A DNA stretch of 15,794 nt from Porphyromonadaceae bacterium UBA7332 (GTDB lineage: Bacteria; Bacteroidota; Bacteroidia; Bacteroidales; UBA7332), in the NCBI GenBank assembly GCA_002471225.1, contig DKPO01000034.1, positions 1-15,794 on the forward strand, given 5' to 3'. Positions 1 through 5,657 of the stretch are shown one piece after another. Position 1 is the first letter of the stretch. Each line of letters opens with the position of its first letter. A program made the position numbers and the translations under genes. The notes beneath the pieces were generated by a model. That model was not told where the DNA came from, made no database searches, and was given only the letters and a program-made list of their open reading frames with translations.

Positions 1-87
1 GAAACTCTGATTTTATCTATTAATATATTGTGCATAATCTTTTATTTATTAAACTATCCTTATTTATTTTTCCCTATAGGATTTCTT

Positions 88-240
88 TCAATTAGGTAGC
101 ATTGACTTCTCAATCATCCTCCCAATATAAACCTCACTCTGTTCACTCTGGAAGAATAAATTATGTTCATTACTTTGATTTTGTGTCTCCGCTCCAGACC
201 AATGGCTAATTGCCTGATATGGAGTATTGCTCACAATAAA
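88..240 (-). pseudogene. possible out-of-frame C-terminal continuation of the HTH gene
   Basis: Dropping one base of the A-run at 238-241 (T-run on the coding strand) lets the helix-turn-helix protein continue as FIVSNTPYQAISHW and onward for about 50 more residues, to a stop at 88-90. The first residues resemble the usual end of this regulator family. The rest matches nothing I recognise, except a faint likeness of its end (VYIGRMIEK) to the opening of other small Bacteroidales HTH proteins. It may be a decayed fusion or simply non-coding sequence; confidence is low. Confidence 0.3.
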
Positions 241-421
241 ACTGTTCCACATCCACCTGAAGAATCTCGGCAATCTCAAACAGTCCTTCTAAACTAGGCT
301 GTCTTCTATTGCATACATAAGCATTGACAATACTGAAACTTTTTCCAAGTTTTTCAGCTAGCCAAGTTTGTTTAATCCCTTTTTCTTCAAGCACTTCTTT
401 TATGCGGTTCATGTTACTCAT
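206..421 (-). CDS. small XRE-family helix-turn-helix regulator, probable 3' frameshift
   Basis: A 71-residue protein that is almost entirely one Cro/C1-type DNA-binding domain. Residues 4-57 carry the helix-turn-helix, with WLAEKLGKS as helix 2 and the turn, followed by NAYVCNRRQPSLEGLFEIAEIL. Proteins beginning MNRIKEVLEEKGIKQ are, from memory, common in Bacteroidales, often as stand-alone regulators or beside restriction-modification genes, so the ATG at 412 is as likely a start as the one at 421. Relatives usually end soon after VDV with a KELIVSN-like tail. Here the reading frame instead gives EQFYCEQYSISGN, while the frame one base away reads FIVSN at the same place, which suggests a one-base slip in the A-run at 238-241. 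No methylase or nuclease partner is visible. The HTH assignment is firm; any function beyond DNA binding is unknown. Confidence 0.8.
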   Translation of the reverse strand: MSNMNRIKEVLEEKGIKQTWLAEKLGKSFSIVNAYVCNRRQPSLEGLFEIAEILQVDVEQFYCEQYSISGN

Positions 422-446
422 ATTTACCGTTTCAAATGTATAAATG

Positions 447-454
447 CAAATATA
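447..454 (-). promoter_or_regulatory. candidate -7 promoter box for the HTH gene
   Basis: The minus strand reads TATATTTG, a full match to the Bacteroidetes -7 consensus TAnnTTTG. It sits 25 bases upstream of the first ATG (421), which would give a 5' leader of about 20-30 bases. No clear -33 TTTG is visible at the expected spacing. The stretch 455-603 upstream of it holds nothing else I can identify. Confidence 0.45.
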
Positions 455-610
455 TGAAAAAATATGCTCTGTAAAGATGAAATGAAGATGGATTTTGCTT
501 TATGAATTACTTTATAAATATCTGTCCAGATCATTTAGATAAGCCGCTTAAAGGAATCTATTTTATATTCAAAAGGATTAGTCATTAGGAGTATAACTCT
601 GATGCAATAA

Positions 611-652
611 AAAAGGAGAAGCATATACCCATAGGTAATTGCTTCTCCTTTT
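611..652 (-). terminator. Rho-independent terminator of the mnmE / 48-aa gene unit
   Basis: A perfect 13-bp inverted repeat (arms 611-623 and 640-652, core GGAGAAGCA / TGCTTCTCC) with a 16-base loop. On the minus strand it is followed directly by a T-rich run (TTTTTTATT), as expected of an intrinsic terminator. It lies 7 bases past the stop codon of the small gene at 660-806, so it closes the leftward mnmE unit and separates it from the HTH gene. Confidence 0.9.
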
Positions 653-659
653 CAATATA

Positions 660-806
660 TTATTTGTCTTTCTTTTCTTCAGTCGGAGCTTTAGCCGCAG
701 GCTTCTTTGTAACCGGCTTAACTAAACCCTGTTTTTTTGCTTTTTCCCAGGCAGCCCGTCGGGCTTCGTAATCCTGATATTGCTTTTCTAAATAGTTATC
801 TGCCAT
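660..806 (-). CDS. 48-residue charged small protein downstream of mnmE
   Basis: An open frame of 48 codons from ATG (806) to TAA (660), starting MADNYLEKQYQDYEARRAAW. The first half is a likely amphipathic helix rich in Y, E, R and K. The second half is a lysine-, alanine- and proline-rich tail ending EEKKDK, probably disordered. There is no signal peptide or membrane segment. It begins 6 bases after the mnmE stop and is followed at once by a strong terminator, so it is almost certainly the last gene of the mnmE transcript. I recall short proteins beginning MADNYLEK in Bacteroidales genomes, sometimes given a misleading 'dehydrogenase' label, but know of no demonstrated function. The highly basic tail would suit binding RNA or the ribosome; that is only an inference. 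Confidence 0.8.
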   Translation of the reverse strand: MADNYLEKQYQDYEARRAAWEKAKKQGLVKPVTKKPAAKAPTEEKKDK

Positions 807-812
807 AGCTGT

Positions 813-2216
813 TTATTTACCAATACAAAAGTTTTTGAAAATATTACCTAATACGTCATCCGGAGAGATGTCTCCTGTGATTTCGCCTAAATAGAACATA
901 CACTCACGGATATCCTGGCTGACAAAGTCGCCGGAAATGCCGTTGGTGAGTCCGTCGATAACGCGGTTAATGGCTTGAAGTGCATTTACCAGTGCTTCGT
1001 AGTGGCGCATATTGGTTACGATGACATCGTTTTGTCCGATTTCAGGAATATGAGAAGCTTCTACAAGCTTTTGTTCCAGTTGGGCGATATGTAATCCGTT
1101 TTTTGCAGAGATAGCCAGATAAGGCAGGTTATTGCCTAAAGCATCGGTAAGAGCTTCTGCTTTTTCCCTTAGTTCATCTGCTGAAAGAAGATCCGCTTTA
1201 TTGAAAACAAGAATCAAACGGTTCGGGTCGATGCGATTCAGGATGTTTTCGCCTAAGGCGATAAGTGCATCCGTTTCGCTTGAAGAATCGATCATCCAGA
1301 GAACGATAGACGCTTGTTCCATTTTTGAGAAAGAGCGCTGAATACCGATGCTTTCAATCGTATCTTCCGTTTCGCGGATACCCGCTGTATCGATAAAGCG
1401 GAATGAAACTCCTTGTAGCGTAATGGTATCCTCAATTACATCACGTGTTGTCCCGTGGATATCCGAAACAATGGCTTTCTCTTCGTTTAACAAGGCATTG
1501 AGCAATGTTGATTTCCCGGCATTGGTTTCACCAATAATGGCTACGGGTACGCCATTTTTAACCGCATTGCCCACACTGAATGAATCAGCTAAACGGCGTA
1601 TGATTGTTTTGATGTCATCTGCCAAAGTAAGCAAGGCTGATCGATCGGCAAATTCAACTTCTTCTTCGCTGAAGTCCAGTTCAAGCTCCATCAAAGAAAC
1701 AAAATTCAACAGTTCAAGGCGTAGTTTCCCTAATTCCTTACTGAACCCACCACGCATCTGAGACAAAGCCAGACGATGAGTAGCAGCCGATGTTGAAGCG
1801 ATCAGATCGGCTACGGCTTCGGCCTGAGAAAGGTCCATTTTCCCATTCAGGAATGCCCGTTGAGTGAATTCGCCCGGATGAGCTGTACGTGAACCGTTTT
1901 CAATCAGCAATTGCATAATTTGTTGCTGGATATAAACAGATCCGTGACAGGTGATCTCTATTGTGTTTTCTCCCGTAAAGGAGTGGGGAGCGCGGAAAAG
2001 TGAGATGAGTACATCATCAATTTGCTCGTCACCTTTATGGATGGTTCCATAGGAAAGGGTATATGCCTTTTGAGTCAAAAGTGACTTGTTGGGGTTGAAC
2101 GGACGAAAGATACGGGCAACGATGTCAATGGTATCTTTCCCCGAAACGCGGATAACGGCTACGCCGCCGACACCCGGAGCCGTAGAAACGGCGCATATAG
2201 TATCTGTAGTGTACAT
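813..2216 (-). CDS. mnmE: tRNA uridine-5-carboxymethylaminomethyl modification GTPase MnmE
   Basis: MnmE works with MnmG to place the aminomethyl-type group on C5 of the wobble uridine (U34) of certain tRNAs, using tetrahydrofolate and potassium-dependent GTP hydrolysis in the cytoplasm. All parts are visible in 467 residues, the normal length. The N-terminal tetrahydrofolate-binding domain (about 1-120) opens TTDTICAVSTAPG. A helical domain surrounds an inserted GTPase domain with G1 GETNAGKS (229-236, with the potassium-binding Asn 232), G2 GTTRD (255-259), G3 DTAG (276-279) and G4 NKAD (339-342). The C-terminal FCIGK (463-467) holds the catalytic cysteine, C464. The usual proline of the P-loop motif (GxPNxGKS) is Thr here, which I recall as common in this phylum. 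It is followed 6 bases later by a small gene in the same unit. mnmG is not in the window. Confidence 0.97.
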   Translation of the reverse strand: MYTTDTICAVSTAPGVGGVAVIRVSGKDTIDIVARIFRPFNPNKSLLTQKAYTLSYGTIHKGDEQIDDVLISLFRAPHSFTGENTIEITCHGSVYIQQQIMQLLIENGSRTAHPGEFTQRAFLNGKMDLSQAEAVADLIASTSAATHRLALSQMRGGFSKELGKLRLELLNFVSLMELELDFSEEEVEFADRSALLTLADDIKTIIRRLADSFSVGNAVKNGVPVAIIGETNAGKSTLLNALLNEEKAIVSDIHGTTRDVIEDTITLQGVSFRFIDTAGIRETEDTIESIGIQRSFSKMEQASIVLWMIDSSSETDALIALGENILNRIDPNRLILVFNKADLLSADELREKAEALTDALGNNLPYLAISAKNGLHIAQLEQKLVEASHIPEIGQNDVIVTNMRHYEALVNALQAINRVIDGLTNGISGDFVSQDIRECMFYLGEITGDISPDDVLGNIFKNFCIGK

Positions 2217-2293
2217 GATTTGACGTGCTAAAAATATAGATATATGTTAGAACAACGGCGGACGAAAATTAGTTGTCCGGCCCTTTACTAAAC

Positions 2294-2323
2294 GAGGGTC
2301 TCTGCTTCGATGCAAAGACCCTC
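2294..2323 (-). terminator. probable terminator between the FKBP gene and mnmE
   Basis: A hairpin with arms GAGGGTCT (2294-2301) and AGACCCTC (2316-2323), extended inward by TGC/GCA after one mismatch, with a 6-base loop. It lies 32 bases past the FKBP stop codon and about 80 bases upstream of the mnmE start. The tract that follows on the minus strand (GTTTAGTAAAG) is only modestly T-rich, so termination may be partial. Confidence 0.6.
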
Positions 2324-2355
2324 ATTAGGTTTATATCGTTCGGAGCGAATCGCGA

Positions 2356-2961
2356 TTATTTATTGATAATTTCAACCAATTCGATTTCGAAGATCAAAGT
2401 CGAGAAAGGAGGGATTGACCCGTTACCTTGTACGCCATATCCCAGAATCCATGGAATAACAACTTCCGCTTTTTCGCCTACGACCATTTGCTGAAGTGCA
2501 TAAGTCCATCCTTTGATAAGCGAATTGACTGCAAAAGTTGCGGGATTATTGTACTCTTTCAATCCTTCGTCATCCAATGCTACAGGAGGGTTAGATCCCG
2601 GAACATTTGTGATTTTGAATGTTGTATCGAAAGTTATCATATCCTCAGTTGCATCCGATCCGTCTTTCAGACGTTTACCGGTATAAAATACCTTAACCGT
2701 ACTGTTGAAATAAGGAGTCTCTGTGCCAGTACCTTCTTTTAATACTTTTTTCAGTATCACACCGCCACCTTCATTAAGAGGGATGGAGTCAACTTCATAA
2801 GAACCGGATTTCTGTAGCTTAGTGAAGTAGTTCTCATTTTGAATATACCAGTTACGATACTGTTCAAAAGGCTCTTCAGATTTAAGACATGAAGAGAAAC
2901 CGGCTACGATCGCGAAGAATGCGAACAGGAGTATAAAATTTCGTTTGATTGAAAGATTCAT
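2356..2961 (-). CDS. FKBP-type peptidyl-prolyl cis-trans isomerase lipoprotein
   Basis: FKBP proteins catalyse cis-trans isomerisation of proline peptide bonds and help fold exported proteins. The 201-residue protein starts with a basic n-region (MNLSIKR), a hydrophobic stretch (8-20) and a lipobox-like GFSSC with lipidation cysteine C25. It is therefore expected to be membrane-anchored in the periplasm or at the outer membrane; the acidic residues just after it (KSEE) might favour export, which is speculative. The FKBP domain covers about 66-199: GGGVILKKVLKEGTG, VFYTGK (92-97), FDTTF (111-115), LIKGW (148-152), GYG (174-176) and IPPFSTLIFEIELVEI. A loop of about 30 residues after FDTT is longer than in minimal FKBPs. 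It lies 71 bases downstream of lemA with no clear terminator between, so the two may be co-transcribed. Confidence 0.93.
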   Translation of the reverse strand: MNLSIKRNFILLFAFFAIVAGFSSCLKSEEPFEQYRNWYIQNENYFTKLQKSGSYEVDSIPLNEGGGVILKKVLKEGTGTETPYFNSTVKVFYTGKRLKDGSDATEDMITFDTTFKITNVPGSNPPVALDDEGLKEYNNPATFAVNSLIKGWTYALQQMVVGEKAEVVIPWILGYGVQGNGSIPPFSTLIFEIELVEIINK

Positions 2962-3032
2962 CTGACTTATATATTTTGATTCACGGGAGCTTATCAGGAA
3001 AGATCAACCCACCGCAGAGTTATTATCTGATT

Positions 3033-3635
3033 TTAGAATTCGACTTTAGGAGCCTTTTGAGCACTTTGTTCAGCCTCGAAGTAAGGCATCTGGCTAAATC
3101 CACCGATACCGGCAACAAGACTTTGCGGGAAAGTACGGATATAGCTGTTATATGTTTTAGCCTCGTCATTGAAGCGGGTTCTCTCGGTCGAAATGCGGTT
3201 TTCTGTACCTTCAAGCTGCGCCTGCAACTCGATGAAGTTTTGGTTTGCTTTCAGATCGGGATAACGCTCCTGAACCATCAGTAAGCGACCCAAAGCCTGA
3301 CTAAGCTCACCCTGAGCTGCCTGAAAACGTTGCAAAGACTGAGCGTCCAGTTTTTGAGGATCAATCGTAACCTGAGTAGCCTTGGCACGGGCTTCGGTAA
3401 CCTGTTCCAATGTCGTTTTCTCATGAGTAGCATATCCTTTCACGGTATTAACCAGATTCGGGATAAGATCGGAACGACGTTGGTACTGGTTCTGCACATT
3501 ACCCCACTGAGCTTTGACAGACTCGTCCATTGTAACCATTTTATTGTAAGCTGAGACTCCCCAACCCACAAATGCAATCGCAATAAATAGGAAAATACCA
3601 CCTATTATCAACGAAATCATGCAACCTTTATTCAT
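3033..3635 (-). CDS. lemA: LemA family membrane protein
   Basis: A 200-residue LemA-family protein with one N-terminal membrane helix (about 8-28) and a long helical body. Family signatures seen are YQRRSDLIPNLVNTVKGYA (51-69), the MVQERYPDLKANQNF segment (120-134) and the ENRISTERTRFND...YN region (146-163). The N-terminal MNKGC does not fit a lipobox. LemA proteins are widespread helical-bundle envelope proteins of poorly known biochemical role. They often neighbour a TPM-domain (YgcG-like) gene, but none is present here: the gene sits between glyS (72 bases upstream, with a terminator hairpin between) and the FKBP lipoprotein gene. Its own promoter is not obvious, so it may depend on read-through from glyS. 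Confidence 0.93.
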   Translation of the reverse strand: MNKGCMISLIIGGIFLFIAIAFVGWGVSAYNKMVTMDESVKAQWGNVQNQYQRRSDLIPNLVNTVKGYATHEKTTLEQVTEARAKATQVTIDPQKLDAQSLQRFQAAQGELSQALGRLLMVQERYPDLKANQNFIELQAQLEGTENRISTERTRFNDEAKTYNSYIRTFPQSLVAGIGGFSQMPYFEAEQSAQKAPKVEF

Positions 3636-3665
3636 GTGATCTAAAGTTTATATGAAAGAAAATAA

Positions 3666-3689
3666 GCGGAAGGGAGTATTCCCTCCCGC
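3666..3689 (-). terminator. terminator hairpin after glyS
   Basis: A GC-rich hairpin: outer stem GCGG/CCGC, one A/C mismatch, then AGGGA/TCCCT, with a loop of about 4 bases. On the minus strand it is followed by TTATTTTCTTTC, a T-rich tract suitable for intrinsic termination of glyS. The next gene, lemA, starts only 31 bases beyond it, so termination is either partial or lemA is transcribed from a promoter I cannot see. Confidence 0.75.
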
Positions 3690-3707
3690 CATTTATCTGT
3701 TTATGTA

Positions 3708-5255
3708 TTATTCAGCGATTTTTTTGAACAAAGTTTTCATGCTAACTTGTTCACCGATGATTTTAGCAAGATCATCAATCGAAACACGTTCCTGAGTCAT
3801 TGTGTCGCGGTGACGGATCGTAACTGTATTGTCTTCCAGAGTCTGGTGGTCAACAGTCAGGCAGAAAGGAGTACCGATAGCATCCTGACGGCGGTAACGT
3901 TTACCGATAGAGTCTTTTTCGTCATACGAACATTTGAAATCGAATTTCAAATCATCAATGATCTGACGAGCTTTTTCAGGAAGACCGTCTTTTTTAGTCA
4001 ACGGCATCACAGCCACTTTCACCGGAGCCAAAGCAGCAGGAATACGAAGAACTACACGTGTTTCGCCGTTTTCAAGAGTTTCCTCGCAATAAGATGCAGA
4101 AAGAACGCTTAAGAACATACGGTCAACACCGATTGATGTTTCGATAACGTAAGGAACGTATGATTTATTCAATTCAGGATCGAAATACTGAAGTTTTTTA
4201 CCTGAGTATTGTTCGTGGCTGCTTAAGTCAAAATCCGTACGAGAGTGAATACCTTCTACCTCTTTGAAACCAAAAGGCATCTGGAATTCGATATCTGTAG
4301 CTGCATTTGCATAGTGAGCCAGTTTCTCGTGATCGTGGTAGCGATATTTCTCTTGAGGGAACCCAAGCGCTTTGTGCCATTTCAAACGAGTTTGTTTCCA
4401 TTTTTCGAACCACTCAAGTTCTTCGCCCGGACGAACAAAGAATTGCATTTCCATTTGTTCGAACTCACGCATACGGAAGATAAACTGACGCGCAACGATT
4501 TCGTTACGGAAAGCTTTACCGATTTGAGCGATACCGAAAGGAATCTTCATACGACCTGTTTTTTGAACGTTCAGGAAGTTAACGAAGATACCCTGAGCTG
4601 TTTCAGGACGAAGGAATACTTTCATCGCACCATCAGCTGTAGATCCCATTTCAGTAGAGAACATCAAGTTGAACTGACGAACGTCTGTCCAGTTTTTAGT
4701 ACCACTGATCGGACAAACTACTTCATAATCAACAATGATCTGACGAAGTTCTTCCAGGTTATTGTCATTCAAAGCCGCTGTGAAACGAGCTAAGATTTCT
4801 TCTTTTTTTGCTTTGTTTTCTAATACGCGAGGATTCGTCTGACGAAAAAGATCCGCATCGAAAGTTTCACCGAATTTTTTCGCAGCTTTCTCAACCTCTT
4901 TATTTATTTTATCGTCATATTTCGCCATCAAATCTTCGATCAAAACGTCAGCACGGTAACGTTTTTTCGAATCTTTATTGTCAATCAACGGGTCATTGAA
5001 AGCATCAACGTGGCCCGATGCTTTCCAGATAGTCGGATGCATGAAAATAGCAGAATCGATACCCACTACATTTTCATTCAACAACACCATGCTATCCCAC
5101 CAGTACTTCTTAATGTTATTTTTAAGTTCAACTCCCATTTGACCGTAGTCATAAACAGCAGCTAAACCGTCATAGATCTCACTAGAAGGAAATACGAAAC
5201 CATACTCCTTAGCATGAGAAACAATCTTCTTAAAAACATCCTCTTGTTGTGCCAT
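3708..5255 (-). CDS. glyS: glycyl-tRNA synthetase, single-chain (alpha2) type
   Basis: Charges tRNA-Gly with glycine in the cytoplasm. The 515-residue protein is the homodimeric class II form found in archaea, eukaryotes and some bacteria, not the alpha/beta heterotetramer of E. coli. It opens FKKIVSHAKEYGFVFPSSEIY and GLAAVYDYGQMGVELKNNI (30-48). It contains LRPETAQG (215-222), motif 2 starting FRNEI (249-253) with the loop to FEQMEMQFF, and motif 3 GVDRMFL (376-382). The C-terminal anticodon-binding domain begins near APVKVAVMPL (410-419). Family name usage varies between glyS and glyQS. The start codon is clear because nothing upstream in frame is conserved. It heads the leftward glyS-lemA-FKBP block. 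Confidence 0.96.
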   Translation of the reverse strand: MAQQEDVFKKIVSHAKEYGFVFPSSEIYDGLAAVYDYGQMGVELKNNIKKYWWDSMVLLNENVVGIDSAIFMHPTIWKASGHVDAFNDPLIDNKDSKKRYRADVLIEDLMAKYDDKINKEVEKAAKKFGETFDADLFRQTNPRVLENKAKKEEILARFTAALNDNNLEELRQIIVDYEVVCPISGTKNWTDVRQFNLMFSTEMGSTADGAMKVFLRPETAQGIFVNFLNVQKTGRMKIPFGIAQIGKAFRNEIVARQFIFRMREFEQMEMQFFVRPGEELEWFEKWKQTRLKWHKALGFPQEKYRYHDHEKLAHYANAATDIEFQMPFGFKEVEGIHSRTDFDLSSHEQYSGKKLQYFDPELNKSYVPYVIETSIGVDRMFLSVLSASYCEETLENGETRVVLRIPAALAPVKVAVMPLTKKDGLPEKARQIIDDLKFDFKCSYDEKDSIGKRYRRQDAIGTPFCLTVDHQTLEDNTVTIRHRDTMTQERVSIDDLAKIIGEQVSMKTLFKKIAE

Positions 5256-5331
5256 ATCTATAAAAAATTTCAGAAATTCAATGATTTAGGTTCGTCGTCC
5301 GATGAGAAGGATGGCCACATCCTATTACACC

Positions 5332-5365
5332 CAAAGTAAACATAACGAACGAAATGCAAAGTAAA
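5332..5365 (-). promoter_or_regulatory. candidate glyS promoter built on a TTTACTTTG direct repeat
   Basis: The minus strand carries TTTACTTTG twice (5357-5365 and 5332-5340), 25 bases apart start to start. Read as a Bacteroidetes promoter, the TTTG of the first copy serves as the -33 box, followed by 18 bases and then TACTTTG, one base short of TAnnTTTG. Transcription would start near 5325, giving a leader of about 70 bases. That leader contains a short GGATG/CATCC stem around 5309-5322. No T-box or known riboswitch is recognisable. Confidence 0.45.
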
Positions 5366-5657
5366 TGATTTTTTTCAAGAAAACGATTGTATGTGAGCGG
5401 GTATATTCTGCCTGAAGGGTATAAAATCCTTTATTTTTTAGACAGAAAGACTTAAACAAGTATAAAATGGGACATTTAAACAGGTAAATCAAGACATTGC
5501 GCTATAAATCATTAAAATATGATTAAGAAAAAGAAGAAGACGTTCAAACAAAACGCGGAAAAGGATTGTTTCTAAGGAAATGGTTAACTCTTTAATCTGT
5601 TTACAATTAAGACCCCTGACCGAAAATTCAACTAAAGTTGCAAAAAAAGATAAACCT
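5366..5657. other. gene-free stretch between glyS and icd
   Basis: Together with the glyS leader this makes a gap of about 400 bases between the divergent glyS and icd genes. Apart from the glyS promoter candidate I see no RNA gene, strong hairpin or repeat. It holds an 18-codon frame (5519-5575, MIKKKKKTFKQNAEKDCF) that ends just before an in-frame ATG at 5580. No clear TAnnTTTG box for icd was found; TAAAGTTG at 5632-5639 is the nearest approach. Confidence 0.5.

Noticed and set aside
1..87. Coding or mobile-element end at the left edge
   Set aside because: The stretch is A/T-rich with stops in all frames that I checked and shows no inverted-repeat end.
3747..4793. Long plus-strand frames opposite glyS
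   Set aside because: The minus-strand glycyl-tRNA synthetase is complete and conserved across this stretch; the opposite frames show no family features.
5256..5331. Possible T-box or riboswitch in the glyS leader
   Set aside because: Only a 5-bp stem is present; there is no T-box core sequence or antiterminator, and T-boxes are not expected in this phylum.
5403..5470. Repeated GTATAAAAT-like words in the glyS-icd gap
   Set aside because: Short, imperfect and A/T-rich; expected by chance in such a region.
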